DNA of 64,000 nt from Candidatus Hydrogenedentota bacterium (GTDB lineage: Bacteria; Hydrogenedentota; Hydrogenedentia; Hydrogenedentales; JAEUWI01), in assembly GCA_016182605.1 (NCBI GenBank), contig JACPGE010000055.1:1-64000 (forward strand). The letters run 5' to 3'. The notes under the pieces were generated by a model that saw only the letters and a program-made list of their open reading frames with translations, made no database searches and was not told the origin of the DNA. Shown here piece by piece: positions 15,380 to 24,405 of this stretch; the first letter of the stretch is position 1, and every line of letters starts with the position of its first letter. Position numbers and translations under genes: made by a program.

Positions 15380-16161
15380 GATGGTTCTGTCAGCTTCCGG
15401 TTGCGATAGAGCGTATCCACCGTGTTACGGAGATACTGCTCGTCACTCAGGCTTTCGGTGATCGTATCCGGGAAGGGTACCAGAGCGCGCAGAAAGGCCG
15501 CCACTTCATGATAGAGGGCCACCCGGGCGTCCGCGTTCAGTTCGTCCCGCCGGAACAGCAGGTCCACCAGGATGGCGGCCATCTCCGGGCTTACCTTTTG
15601 GCGCAGGCGCGCTTCGAGGTGGGGCGCCTGCCGGAAGGAGTTGTATTTGCCGGCCAGCACTTGGTGCACGTCGGGCGTTTCGCGCTTCGGCGTGTAGACC
15701 ACGATGGTGTTCGCCGCAAAATCGCCCAGCCGCTGGTTTTTCCGGTTGAGCAGCATGGCCGCGAGGCCTACACTGTAGAAAACCGGCAGGGCGTCTATCG
15801 TCCGCATCAGATTGCGCATGACGATCTGGGAGAAATGCAGCCGCAGCCCGTGCACATCCATCACCCGGATGCGCAGCAGGTGTTTCCCCGGCGTCTGCCC
15901 CGACCAGTACCATTCGCCTACGATGTTGTAGGCAAAATTCAGCAGGAAGATCGCAAGTATGGGAATGGCGGTCGTATAACCCGGCAGTACGGCGCCCGTA
16001 AAGCGGAAGAGGGCGCCCAGCGTGGATATGATGGCGAGAAAAAGCCCCATATCCACTGCCCAGGCCAGCAGGCGGCGCATGGGCCCCGCGAGAATCAACT
16101 GAAAGCGCACCCCTTCCGGGGTCCGTATGGTGATGGTGTCTTGCAGCGCCGCAGGGCTCAT
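15376..16161 (-). CDS. RDD-family membrane protein
   Basis: The 261-residue protein carries the RDD signature RRLLAWAVDMGLFLAI near residue 30, the second conserved patch GEWYWSGQTPGKHLLRIRVMD, and three to four membrane helices. A ~100-residue cytoplasmic C-terminal tail follows. The ATG at 16161 overlaps the stop of the SpoIIM-like gene (ATGA); the longer open frame upstream lies inside that gene. RDD proteins next to SpoIIM-like, DUF58 and MoxR genes are a known association in many bacteria, but the transported or bound substrate is not established. Confidence 0.88.
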   Translation of the reverse strand: MSPAALQDTITIRTPEGVRFQLILAGPMRRLLAWAVDMGLFLAIISTLGALFRFTGAVLPGYTTAIPILAIFLLNFAYNIVGEWYWSGQTPGKHLLRIRVMDVHGLRLHFSQIVMRNLMRTIDALPVFYSVGLAAMLLNRKNQRLGDFAANTIVVYTPKRETPDVHQVLAGKYNSFRQAPHLEARLRQKVSPEMAAILVDLLFRRDELNADARVALYHEVAAFLRALVPFPDTITESLSDEQYLRNTVDTLYRNRKLTEPS

Positions 16162-17189
16162 GAAGGTACACCGCCCGCCGGACCCGTCGCGCGCGCGCCC
16201 AGATCTTCCCGTCCGGACCGCGTCAGAAACCAGACCAGCGCCACCATTTCGATGCAGCCAAAGGCTATCTTGAGCGCATAGGGCAGCACGGGCTCGTGGT
16301 ACTGGGAGAAGAAGGCCTCGATGAGGCCCGCCCAGACCAGCATGACCGCCACCCCGTAGATCAGCAACATCAGGGAGGGGATTGTGCGGCGCATCCGCGC
16401 CCGGATGGGCTCGCGCGTGCCGAAGCCCACAAGCGCATTGCCCAGCACCAGGCCGGCCTGGCCCGCGAGCACGATGGCCGGAATCTCGATGGCCCCGTGC
16501 GGCAGGAGCCAGCCCAGGAGAAAGACGGTCTGGCCGTCCAGTATATAGTCGAGGGAGATCAGCCCCAGAATCATTCCGTTCATGAAAAGCAGCAGGACCG
16601 TGCCGAGGCCAAACGTGATGCCCGCGCACATGGTCATGATGCTGACGCGAATGTTGTTGACCATGAGCTGCGCCGAGAAGACCCCCATGTTCGCCTCCAA
16701 CTCTTCGATGCGTTCGCCTTGCTCTTCCTTCGCCACCCGATCCGACGGGCTGTTCAGGCCATGGCCGAAGGGCATGACCTGTTTGGAAGCGGGTTCCAGC
16801 GCGAAAATGATCATGCCCAGCAGCGTCCCCAGCAGGGTCACTCCCAGAGAGAGGGCAAAGGCCCGGGCATGGAGGCGCACCGCCCGGGGGAAGCCGAGCA
16901 AGAAGGCGTCCACCGGGTGAAAGCGCAGGGGGGACGTGCGCACCTCGTGGAGATCCCCATAGGCCTGCGCGATCAGTTGCTCCAGATACTGTTCCAGCGC
17001 TTCGTCTGTCGTGTGGGTGCGCACCTTCGCCAGGTCCGTCACCGTACGTTGATAAAGGTAGTGCAGGCGTTTCGCCTCGTCGAGGGTGAGCGCGCCGCTG
17101 CCGTGAAGCCGCAACTGTTGCAGGTGCCCCTCCAGCTCGTTCCAGGCCGGGCGTTCCTTCTGAATAAATTGCTCCACATCCAGGATCAT
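16158..17189 (-). CDS. Stage II sporulation protein M-like membrane protein (SpoIIM/DUF95)
   Basis: The 343-residue protein has a ~100-residue cytoplasmic helical N-terminus (FIQKERPAWNELEGHLQQL), then about six membrane helices with the family's central FMNGMILGLISLDYIL and WLLPHGAIEIPAIVLAGQAGL patch. SpoIIM is part of the peptidoglycan hydrolase complex in spore formers. In non-sporulating bacteria the homologue sits in MoxR/DUF58 operons and is thought to act in envelope work. ATGA overlaps bind it to both neighbours, and its start is fixed by the overlap at 17186-17189. Nothing else here suggests sporulation. Confidence 0.88.
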   Translation of the reverse strand: MILDVEQFIQKERPAWNELEGHLQQLRLHGSGALTLDEAKRLHYLYQRTVTDLAKVRTHTTDEALEQYLEQLIAQAYGDLHEVRTSPLRFHPVDAFLLGFPRAVRLHARAFALSLGVTLLGTLLGMIIFALEPASKQVMPFGHGLNSPSDRVAKEEQGERIEELEANMGVFSAQLMVNNIRVSIMTMCAGITFGLGTVLLLFMNGMILGLISLDYILDGQTVFLLGWLLPHGAIEIPAIVLAGQAGLVLGNALVGFGTREPIRARMRRTIPSLMLLIYGVAVMLVWAGLIEAFFSQYHEPVLPYALKIAFGCIEMVALVWFLTRSGREDLGARATGPAGGVPS

Positions 17190-18532
17190 AGAAGCTGCCG
17201 TTTCTTGATGTTCAAGTAATGCTCGATCACGTCGTTGCAGAGCTGCTCCTTCTGAAGCAAAAAGGCGCTCACGCCTTGACGGCTCAGGTTCCCTTGCAGT
17301 TCCCGCAACTGCTGCCACTGGAGGTGGCCGCCCAACTGCCCGTAGATGTCTTCCAGCGCGTCTGCTGGCGTCCCCGAGAACATCGGGCGCGCATTCGCCG
17401 GGGTGAGCAGGCACACCACGACGAGATGTTTGCGGGACAACAGATGGATGTTCGCGCAGAACTGCTCCGCCAGCATGGGATCGTCCAGGCTGGTGAAGAA
17501 AACCAGCAGAGCCCGGCGCCGCAAGACCTGCCGCAGATAGATGAACAACTCTTCGAAATCCGGATTGGCGTGGGTCGCCACCGTCTCCGTCAGCGCGTTG
17601 CGGCAGGCATTGAAGTGCCCCCGCCCCGCCCCCGCACGCAAGAACACGTTCACCTTGCTTGAGAAGGTCGCGAGCCCGAAACGATCATGCTGCCGGCCCG
17701 CCACGGCGGAAAGCAGGAGCGCCGTCGAAACGAAATGCTCCAGATAGGTGTCTTCGCGCGCCGCGTCACTTCCCGCGCCGAAATCGCGTGTGCTCAGGCG
17801 CGACGTGTCGATGATCGTGTAGACCTCCTGCACCTGTTCCAGTTGGTAGGTCTTCGTGACCGGTTTTCCACGCCGCGCGGTGCCCTTCCAGAAGATGTCC
17901 TCAAAACTGTCGCCAGGAAGATATTCCCGCAACTGCTCAAATTCCCTGCCGCGGCCCACCTGGCGCACCACGCGGGAACCCGCACCCGTACGGTGAAGGA
18001 ACATGGCCGCCGATTGGTGGCGCGCGTCGCCGAGGTTGGGGTGCACGTGAACGTCGCAGTGGGCGTTCAAGCGATGCCGTACCCGCCAGAGGCCCCAGGG
18101 TGAGGGCGCATCCGCGAATATCGTGTCCAGGAGAAAGCGTCCGCGCTTCCGCGGCGTCACGGGCCAGTGGACCCGGATGCGCTCCCCATCCCCGCCACTG
18201 CGGACGGAGAGGAATTCCTCCGCCAGGGCAATGTGGGCGGGCCAGGGAATACCCACCCGAAGCGTCATCGCCGGGCCGGGGAAAGCCGGAGTGCAGATCA
18301 GGGCCAGCTCCGCCGGAACATCTTTGAGCCAGGCGGCTTTCCCGGGCACTTCCACGGAGAAGGGCGCCGGACGCCGGGTGGCGCGAAGGGCGTCCAGCAC
18401 GAGGGCGAGGGCCAGCAGTAACAGCACGAGTACCGCGAAGGGCGCCGCTGCCGCGCTGTACGCATAGGCCAGGGCAGCCAGCACGCTCAGCACGCCCACC
18501 GTGAAGGCGAGTCTCGGCTCGGGCACGATCAT
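17186..18532 (-). CDS. DUF58 (von Willebrand A-like) protein of the first MoxR locus
   Basis: The 448-residue protein has two membrane helices near the N-terminus (about 9-50). The DUF58 core follows: GREFEQLREYLPGDSFEDIFWKGTARRGKPVTKTYQLE and IIDTSRLS at the start of a vWA-like fold. The metal site is only partly conserved (DTSRL instead of DxSxS). DUF58 proteins are the usual partners of MoxR ATPases and are thought to present a client protein for chaperoning or metal insertion. Both ends overlap neighbours as ATGA. The start at 18532 is fixed by the overlap and an upstream extension lies inside moxR. Confidence 0.9.
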   Translation of the reverse strand: MIVPEPRLAFTVGVLSVLAALAYAYSAAAAPFAVLVLLLLALALVLDALRATRRPAPFSVEVPGKAAWLKDVPAELALICTPAFPGPAMTLRVGIPWPAHIALAEEFLSVRSGGDGERIRVHWPVTPRKRGRFLLDTIFADAPSPWGLWRVRHRLNAHCDVHVHPNLGDARHQSAAMFLHRTGAGSRVVRQVGRGREFEQLREYLPGDSFEDIFWKGTARRGKPVTKTYQLEQVQEVYTIIDTSRLSTRDFGAGSDAAREDTYLEHFVSTALLLSAVAGRQHDRFGLATFSSKVNVFLRAGAGRGHFNACRNALTETVATHANPDFEELFIYLRQVLRRRALLVFFTSLDDPMLAEQFCANIHLLSRKHLVVVCLLTPANARPMFSGTPADALEDIYGQLGGHLQWQQLRELQGNLSRQGVSAFLLQKEQLCNDVIEHYLNIKKRQLL

Positions 18533-19488
18533 CGCGGTACGGCCACGTCTTCGAGCAGGCGGCTGACCACCTCGCCACAACTCAGGCCTTCGATCTCAAA
18601 CTCAGGCCGCAAGACGAGCCGGTGCTCCAGCACGGCGTGGGCCATGCTTTTCACATCGTCGGGCGTCACAAAATCACGCTTGTTCAGTATGGCCTGCACC
18701 CGGCACGCCTGAATCAGCCCCTGCGTGGCCCGCGGCCCCGCGCCCACCAGCACGCTGGGGTGGGTGCGCGACGAACGCACCACCTGCACGGCATAGCGGA
18801 GGATCTCCTCCCGCACGGTGATCGCCTCTATACCCGCGCGCACGGCAACCAGCATGTCCGCCGTGATGATCGGCGTGACGGCCCCCGATCGCAGCACCCG
18901 ATCGGGCGCCTGGTCGTTCATGCTGCGCTGGGCCAGCAAGTGCTCTTCATCGGCGGAGGGATAGTCCATGTTGATCTTCAGCAGAAAGCGATCCTTCTGC
19001 GCCTCGGGAAGCGGGTAGGTGCCTTCGTACTCGACGGGGTTTTGCGTTGCGAATACCGTGAAGTGAGGGGAGAGGGGCAGCGTGTCGCGGTCTATCGTCA
19101 CGGTGCGCTCCTGCATGGCCTGCAATAGGGCCGACTGGGTCTTGGCGGGCGCGCGGTTGATCTCATCCGCCAGCAGGAAGGTCGTGAAGATGGGGCCCTG
19201 GACCAGCGTGAAGCCATTGTCCTTCAGGCTGAATACGTTCGTGCCGGTGATGTCTGTCGGCATGAGATCGGGCGTAAACTGAATCCGGTTGAAATCGCAG
19301 TCCACCACGCGGGCCAGGGTGCGCACCAGGAGGGTTTTCGCGATTCCCGGAACCCCCTCGATCAGCGCGTGCTGGTTCGTAAACAGGGTGATGAGCGCCT
19401 GATCGATCACCGCCTCCTGGCCAATGATCACCTTCTGAATCTCGGTTCGCGCCCGCTCAAGCTGCTCATAAATCGTGTGAATGTTCAT
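18529..19488 (-). CDS. MoxR-family AAA+ ATPase (first locus)
   Basis: The 319-residue protein has Walker A GVPGIAKT (45-52), where the usual GxGKT is GIAKT, Walker B LLADEIN (105-111) with Asp108-Glu109, sensor-1 Asn150 in FATQNP, and a DRF arginine at 167. The C-terminal lid domain has VLVGAGPRATQGLIQACRV. MoxR ATPases act with vWA-domain partners as chaperones, here most likely the overlapping DUF58 protein. It overlaps the DUF4350 gene upstream and the DUF58 gene downstream, each by 4 nt. Confidence 0.95.
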   Translation of the reverse strand: MNIHTIYEQLERARTEIQKVIIGQEAVIDQALITLFTNQHALIEGVPGIAKTLLVRTLARVVDCDFNRIQFTPDLMPTDITGTNVFSLKDNGFTLVQGPIFTTFLLADEINRAPAKTQSALLQAMQERTVTIDRDTLPLSPHFTVFATQNPVEYEGTYPLPEAQKDRFLLKINMDYPSADEEHLLAQRSMNDQAPDRVLRSGAVTPIITADMLVAVRAGIEAITVREEILRYAVQVVRSSRTHPSVLVGAGPRATQGLIQACRVQAILNKRDFVTPDDVKSMAHAVLEHRLVLRPEFEIEGLSCGEVVSRLLEDVAVPR

Positions 19489-20762
19489 GGTGTTCCTGCG
19501 TTATCCTTCGTTGATGTGCTGAACGGCTTTCCGGCGCTGCCCGGCGTGCGGGACAACTGCAACTGAAGCGCACGGTACGCGGCCACCGCGGCCGCGGCCG
19601 ATTTGCCCGTGGGCGCCACACGCGGCACGGGCGCATGGGGATGCGACCGGCTCCACTCCGAGACACACGTGGCGACAATGCGATCCGGCGGGATGCTCCG
19701 GTGCAAGAGCGACACGAGCACGAACGATGCGTCCCGGCTCCGGTGCTCATACTGTTCGGCATCGTCCTCCGCCAGGCTGTGCCGCGGCACCACGGAGTAG
19801 GCCGCACGCCACGCCAGCAGCGCTGCCGTGATCAGCAGCGCCAGCAAGAGCCCGTGCAGCCGGAAGCGAATGATGAATTTCATGAAACCGGGCTGCTCCT
19901 GCAGGCCCAGGTGGGACTCGCTGAAGATTACCCGGTGGTAATCGCCCAGGAGCCAGGAAACATAGGGGGCGCACGCAGCGTCTCGCACACCCTCATTCGT
20001 GAGGAGATAGCTGTCGCTGCTGAGGACCACACTGCCCGCTCCGAAGCGGCGTTCCATCACCACCGCCTCGCCCTGCCGTTCATAGATCACGGTCCACTCC
20101 GGCGCGGCCTCTGTGAAGACTATTTCAGAACTCCACGGTACCGTTTCGGGCAATACGCCGGAGGGCACGACACGCGTTGCATTTTCCGGCGGCCATTCGC
20201 TGCTCTCCTCATCCTCGAATTCACGGACGGCGTAGGTGAATCCCCAGCGCGCACTGATGTCCACCGTCGGTTCCTCATCACCCTCACCCTCACCTTCTCC
20301 ACCAGCTTCACCTTCTCCCTCACCATCATCATCACCTTCATCCGGCTTCTCTTCCTCATCCGGTGCTTCTTCCGCCCAGAGGATTAGTTCGAGTTCGTCA
20401 GGACGATCCCAGCCGGCGAAAGAGATCACGACGCGGCTGCCGCGTTCCAGCTCCTTTTCGAAACGTTCCAGCATGGATTCGGGATCGGGTCCATAGGCCG
20501 CGCCGCTCAGCAGGACCACTGAGGGTTCTTCCAGCTCAAAGAAATAGAGATCGGTGTGGAGCCGCTCCACCAACAATGCCGGCTGACTGGCGAGGGCGTT
20601 GTGGAGGGCCTGGGTCCCTGTGGGATCGATGCGCAAGGAGGAGTGAGGCGGGAAGGCTTCGTCGTACGCGGCGTTGTGCCGGTATATCCCATAGAGGGGA
20701 ATCGCGCACACCACAATGAGTACCAGAAGGGCCATAGTCAGAAGGAATGGCTTAGCGTGCAT
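19485..20762 (-). CDS. DUF4350-type membrane protein with acidic Gly-Glu stretch
   Basis: The 425-residue protein has an N-terminal membrane helix (about 7-27), an extracytoplasmic DUF4350-like domain with GTQALHNALA and VVLLSGAAYG patterns, a second helix near 300-320 (LLLALLITAALLAWRAAY), and a cytoplasmic tail. At about 140-168 the domain is interrupted by a very acidic Asp/Gly/Glu run with alternating Gly-Glu, similar in style to the stalk of the beta-helix protein at 3.3 kb. DUF4350 proteins are regular members of MoxR operons and may bind a small ligand through a GATase-like fold. It overlaps DUF4129 by 11 nt and moxR by 4 nt. Confidence 0.82.
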   Translation of the reverse strand: MHAKPFLLTMALLVLIVVCAIPLYGIYRHNAAYDEAFPPHSSLRIDPTGTQALHNALASQPALLVERLHTDLYFFELEEPSVVLLSGAAYGPDPESMLERFEKELERGSRVVISFAGWDRPDELELILWAEEAPDEEEKPDEGDDDGEGEGEAGGEGEGEGDEEPTVDISARWGFTYAVREFEDEESSEWPPENATRVVPSGVLPETVPWSSEIVFTEAAPEWTVIYERQGEAVVMERRFGAGSVVLSSDSYLLTNEGVRDAACAPYVSWLLGDYHRVIFSESHLGLQEQPGFMKFIIRFRLHGLLLALLITAALLAWRAAYSVVPRHSLAEDDAEQYEHRSRDASFVLVSLLHRSIPPDRIVATCVSEWSRSHPHAPVPRVAPTGKSAAAAVAAYRALQLQLSRTPGSAGKPFSTSTKDNAGTP

Positions 20763-22530
20763 GGGCCTGCAATGCCTCCTTCACCGTACGGAAGATCTGC
20801 GCGTCGTCCGCCTGGGCCTCGCGGGTGCCGTACCACGCCGTCTCGAAAAGTTCGATCGCTTGGGCGAAGGCGCCCGCGCCGTTGGCAGGCGCCGCCGTTC
20901 TACGCCGGGTCTCCTGAAGATAGTCCAGGTTGGTCTTGGAACGCTTGATCGCGATCCGGCCCGCCGCGGCTTCCTGCGCCAGGATGGACAGGAAAAACGC
21001 GCGCATTGCCAGGCGGTAGCTCCCCTCACGGAGCAGGTTTTCGGCCATGCTCAGCCAGGCGTCCTCGGGCAACGCGTCGGCCTGGGTTGACTCATCGGCG
21101 ACATCCACCGTTTCCGTCCCGATTGCAGTGGCCAAGCTCATGCCGCGGGAGGCGCCGTCGCGCAGCCAGGTGCGAAGGGCGGTCACGATGACATAGAGGA
21201 GCAGCAGACAGACCAGTACGATAAGCGCAACGATGACCGTCCGCAGCACGGGATTTCCACCTGCTTCGCCTTCGGGCTGGGCCGCCGGGTCGTCTGCGCC
21301 GAAGAACCAATCCCAGAGGTCATTCACAATGTCCCACACATAACGCAGCGAGTCCAAACAGAACTCCAGTACATCCTGCGCCACCTGCACGACATAGAGC
21401 GTCGCCGTGCTCTCCGGCACCACACGGTTTTCTTTCCACAGGTAGTCCGGACGTTCCAGTTCGATGTCCAGGGCTTGGCGCAGGGCGTCCGGGTTAATGC
21501 TTGCCGGACCGGCGGGCGTCGTGACTTCCTGCGCCGTGGCCGTGGAGAACAGCGTGTTACCCCACACACTGAAGAGTATCAACAAAAGGGAGAGGGTCTG
21601 GCAACTTCGTTTCCACTTGAGGCGCAGGTCCGCCCCGGTTGCCCGCGACTCACCCTCGTAGTAGCGGATAACGTAGGCCGCTTTCAGGAGCGGGTCGAGG
21701 ACGAGATAGAGCAGGCCCACGGCCATGGCGACCGTCGTGGTGTTGATCAATTGACTGGACGAGTAAAGCGTGAAGAAGGAAGCGCCGGAAAGCGCGTCAA
21801 AGAGTGACACCACGAAATAGAACGTGGCACAGATCATGGCCAGAGCGACCACGGCCACCAGGCTGGCCAGGAAAATGGCGAGGCCGATCAACAGGGTGAA
21901 GAAGAAGAGCATCAGGTAAATGGGCTCGGGAAGAAAGTACTCCAGGATGGGGGCGAAACCAATCAGGGCCATGGCAAACCAGATCGGCAGGTGGGGGCTG
22001 AGTATCCAAAGCAAGACCGTGTTCTGTCTGGGCCACAGTTGCGCGTGGCGGATCACCTCGCCGCGCCATTGCGCAGGTGATTGCCCGGCCCGGTCGGGCA
22101 CGATGGAGGCATACTGGTAGGCGGCCAGGGCCCAGGGCAGCGCCACGGTTAACAGGAACGCCAGGGGCAGGAGGAACCAGCCCGTGGCATGGACGAAGAG
22201 CTGGCGCGCGCTTACCCGTATCCATTCGCGCAAGGTCACATTGGGCAAGGGCGCCTCCAGCAACTGGGCGCTCAGGGCCTGGCAAAAACAGTACTGCCAC
22301 CCCTTCATCCACCCGTAGAGCGCGGTGAGCAGCGCGCTACCCCACCCCAGAAGCTCGATTGCATCGCCCCGGTTCGCCATGGAGGCCCAGAACCAGATCA
22401 GGGCCGCGCAAAAAGGAATGCTCCCCAGATAATAGAGAAACCAGGTGGCGAGCGGTACGGTCCGCGCCAGCGCCAGGGCGGACTCCACCAGCGCCAGGCC
22501 CGTGCACGTTTGACGATAGCCCTGCGCCAT
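20752..22530 (-). CDS. Polytopic membrane protein with C-terminal DUF4129 domain
   Basis: The 592-residue protein has about seven N-terminal membrane helices, an extracytoplasmic segment of ~110 residues, another helix at about 428-450 (TVIVALIVLVCLLLLYVIV), and a cytoplasmic C-terminal DUF4129 domain. That domain carries EDAWLSMAENLLREGSYRLAMRAFFLSILAQE, KTNLDYLQETRRR and FETAWYG. DUF4129 regularly accompanies MoxR, DUF58 and DUF4350 and is also found at the end of transglutaminase proteins. Its ATG overlaps the stop of the B-box gene by one base (TGATG). In the usual gene order it would help link the MoxR/DUF58 chaperone to the membrane. Confidence 0.85.
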   Translation of the reverse strand: MAQGYRQTCTGLALVESALALARTVPLATWFLYYLGSIPFCAALIWFWASMANRGDAIELLGWGSALLTALYGWMKGWQYCFCQALSAQLLEAPLPNVTLREWIRVSARQLFVHATGWFLLPLAFLLTVALPWALAAYQYASIVPDRAGQSPAQWRGEVIRHAQLWPRQNTVLLWILSPHLPIWFAMALIGFAPILEYFLPEPIYLMLFFFTLLIGLAIFLASLVAVVALAMICATFYFVVSLFDALSGASFFTLYSSSQLINTTTVAMAVGLLYLVLDPLLKAAYVIRYYEGESRATGADLRLKWKRSCQTLSLLLILFSVWGNTLFSTATAQEVTTPAGPASINPDALRQALDIELERPDYLWKENRVVPESTATLYVVQVAQDVLEFCLDSLRYVWDIVNDLWDWFFGADDPAAQPEGEAGGNPVLRTVIVALIVLVCLLLLYVIVTALRTWLRDGASRGMSLATAIGTETVDVADESTQADALPEDAWLSMAENLLREGSYRLAMRAFFLSILAQEAAAGRIAIKRSKTNLDYLQETRRRTAAPANGAGAFAQAIELFETAWYGTREAQADDAQIFRTVKEALQAHAR

Positions 22531-22874
22531 CAGGGCTCCTCCTCGTCAAGCACATCCAGCATGCTGGCGACGTTGTTGAAAATATACTCGTGGCTGGCCG
22601 TAGGCGTGGCCACCAGGCTTCTCCCCGCGGTGTAGAAGACGGCCCAGAGCAACACCAGGCCGAATATGGCCTCTGCACCGCGCCGCAACCCTCCCCACGA
22701 GCGCTTCGCTCCTGAGACCTCGGTGAAGCGCGCGCGCAGACACGCGGCGCAAAGGAGACGCCCCTCATGTTCGGAAATGCACTCCCGGCAATAGTCGCTG
22801 CCGCACGAGGGACAGCGTGCCACCGCCTCCCGATGGGGGTGATTCTCGCAATGTTTGTGAGGAAGGGCTGCCAT
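22530..22874 (-). CDS. Small B-box-type zinc-binding membrane protein
   Basis: The 114-residue protein starts with a Cys/His cluster typical of B-box zinc fingers (CENHPHREAVARCPSCGSDY, then CRECISEHEGRLLCAACLRA). One transmembrane helix follows at about 68-84 (AIFGLVLLWAVFYTAG) and then an acidic C-terminal tail. The same finger type appears in the two zinc-ribbon/TM proteins further up the operon. The start is taken at 22874, 17 nt after the upstream stop; the upstream open frame has no coding character. Probably a cytoplasmic metal-stabilised interaction module anchored in the membrane; partner unknown. Confidence 0.75.
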   Translation of the reverse strand: MAALPHKHCENHPHREAVARCPSCGSDYCRECISEHEGRLLCAACLRARFTEVSGAKRSWGGLRRGAEAIFGLVLLWAVFYTAGRSLVATPTASHEYIFNNVASMLDVLDEEEP

Positions 22875-22891
22875 GCCTGTCTTTGCTGCGT

Positions 22892-23908
22892 TTAAGTAGA
22901 GGCCATCGTCGCGCCGGTGGACGCCACTGCGGAAAGCGAGCGCCGATGGAAGAATACTGTCATGAGCCCGGCCAGTCCAAGCACGGTGAATACGCCAAAG
23001 AACGTCCAGGCCGCCAGGGCCACCGCTATGGGGTCGATGGGCATGGCCGCTCCTTCCTGCGAAGTGCCCGCCTGCACCATGGACAGCAGGTAGAAGAGCG
23101 GCACCAGGGCCACGAGCGTGGCCGCCACCAGAACGCGGATCGCCCTGGAAACGGGCCGTGTGAAGTGGCGGATCTGGAGGCCCGTGGCACTCCAGAGGAG
23201 CGTCACCGTCATCAGGGCGGTCACCACGTTTATCGCACGTTCGGCAATCGGATTGTTTTCCATCTGGGGGAGGTCGAGGAGAACGATGACAACGGCCAGC
23301 AACAGCACGCCGGCAAAGTAGCCGAGATGGAGCAGCCCCGTGTCCGCCGGTTTGGGCGTGCCCGCGCCTTGGGGAAGGGCGCACTTCCGGCCGGCGAGGC
23401 TCCGTTCCCCGGTGGCGCTCCTGTTTCGCTGCGCTTCCTGAATCAGCGGCATCAGACGGTTCAGCGCCCGGTTCGCGCGGCGGACGCGGTCCAGCGACTT
23501 GAGGTGTTCCTCGTGCACCGCGGTATAGAGCACCGTCTTGCATGTGGGGCCGAGGAAAAGGTTCATCATACAAACCAGCAGGGCAAAGACCCCGATCGCA
23601 GCAGCGATCACGTTGATGGAGGAGTCGGGCAGCGGTGAGTATTGGGGGAAGTAGACGCCGGCCGTGGCCACGAGGATCATAAGCAGTCCTGCGGCCGCGG
23701 TGAGTCCTGCTGCGTAGAGCCCACGGCGCGTTTTCTCTATCGTGATCATTTCGATCTCGTCCAGAAAATAGCGCCGCACGTGATCGATGTAGCCCTTGCG
23801 CTCCCGGCTCAGGAGGTAGTCTTCCGCCAGTTCCAGGGTGTATCTGGCGCCTCGCTTCAAAGCGTAGGGGTTCAGGCCGCCGGGAAATTTTTTCGGTTTC
23901 GCGGCCAT
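22892..23908 (-). CDS. Membrane protein of unknown function (second copy of triplet member C, extended)
   Basis: The 338-residue protein has a ~60-residue cytoplasmic N-terminus (KRGARYTLELAEDYLLSRERKGYIDHVRRYFLDEIEMITIEKTRRG), two helices, a conserved patch LFLGPTCKTVLYTAVHEEHLKSLDRVRRA, then four more helices. Residues ~15-165 clearly match the shorter protein at 25186-25740, where the same patch reads VLMGATCRTIIRTRAHSEHVKSLSRERIA. The extra C-terminal half exists only in this copy. It is separated from the zinc-ribbon gene by 1 nt. I know no named family. Confidence 0.78.
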   Translation of the reverse strand: MAAKPKKFPGGLNPYALKRGARYTLELAEDYLLSRERKGYIDHVRRYFLDEIEMITIEKTRRGLYAAGLTAAAGLLMILVATAGVYFPQYSPLPDSSINVIAAAIGVFALLVCMMNLFLGPTCKTVLYTAVHEEHLKSLDRVRRANRALNRLMPLIQEAQRNRSATGERSLAGRKCALPQGAGTPKPADTGLLHLGYFAGVLLLAVVIVLLDLPQMENNPIAERAINVVTALMTVTLLWSATGLQIRHFTRPVSRAIRVLVAATLVALVPLFYLLSMVQAGTSQEGAAMPIDPIAVALAAWTFFGVFTVLGLAGLMTVFFHRRSLSAVASTGATMAST

Positions 23909-23909
23909 G

Positions 23910-24398
23910 TCATCCTCCCACTTCGCTGGCGATGGCGACGATGATGCCGATGATCATGAACACGAATGGCAGGACCAGCAGAATGGCCAGCGCCAACGAC
24001 GAGACGATGATGGAGCGGTAGTGGGGCTGCAAGCTGGGCTCAAAGAGGCGGATTGTCCCGCGCTTGCCGCGCTTCTGGTTCGCCTCGAAAAAGGTCTCCA
24101 GACAACCCGTGCACCAGGTCTGTTGCAGGTGAATCACGCTGCACATACCACAGAGATAGCGGCCGCAATGGCAGCAGAGCCCGTCTGCGGCATGCTCTTC
24201 ATGATAGAAACAGCTTGCGTCGCCCTGTTCCCGATCGACAGGACGGGACGGCGCCGCCGCGTGCGCCATATCGAGCGCGGGAAAACACTGCACCCGGATC
24301 CAGACCCCGCAGGCAGGGCAATCACCGGTATAGTCTCTTTCCGCGGCCGCTCCCCCGATGGGGGTCTGACAATGGGGGCAATTGCGTGCGTCTTGCAT
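23910..24398 (-). CDS. Zinc-ribbon/B-box membrane protein (second copy of triplet member B)
   Basis: The 162-residue protein has a zinc ribbon (CPHCQTPIGGAAAERDYTGDCPAC, about 7-30). A B-box-like cluster follows (CFYHEEHAADGLCCHCGRYLC...WCTGCLETF, about 63-102) and then one C-terminal membrane helix (IIVSSLALAILLVLPFVFMIIGIIV). It aligns along its length with the protein at 25740-26225. Zinc ligands are all present, so folding is likely intact. It lies 7 nt after the GYF-RDD gene and 1 nt before its membrane partner. Confidence 0.78.
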   Translation of the reverse strand: MQDARNCPHCQTPIGGAAAERDYTGDCPACGVWIRVQCFPALDMAHAAAPSRPVDREQGDASCFYHEEHAADGLCCHCGRYLCGMCSVIHLQQTWCTGCLETFFEANQKRGKRGTIRLFEPSLQPHYRSIIVSSLALAILLVLPFVFMIIGIIVAIASEVGG

Positions 24399-24405
24399 GT
24401 CGTGC

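Noticed and set aside
15506-16171. Alternative minus-strand frame (221 residues)
   Set aside because: Out-of-frame shadow of the RDD gene.
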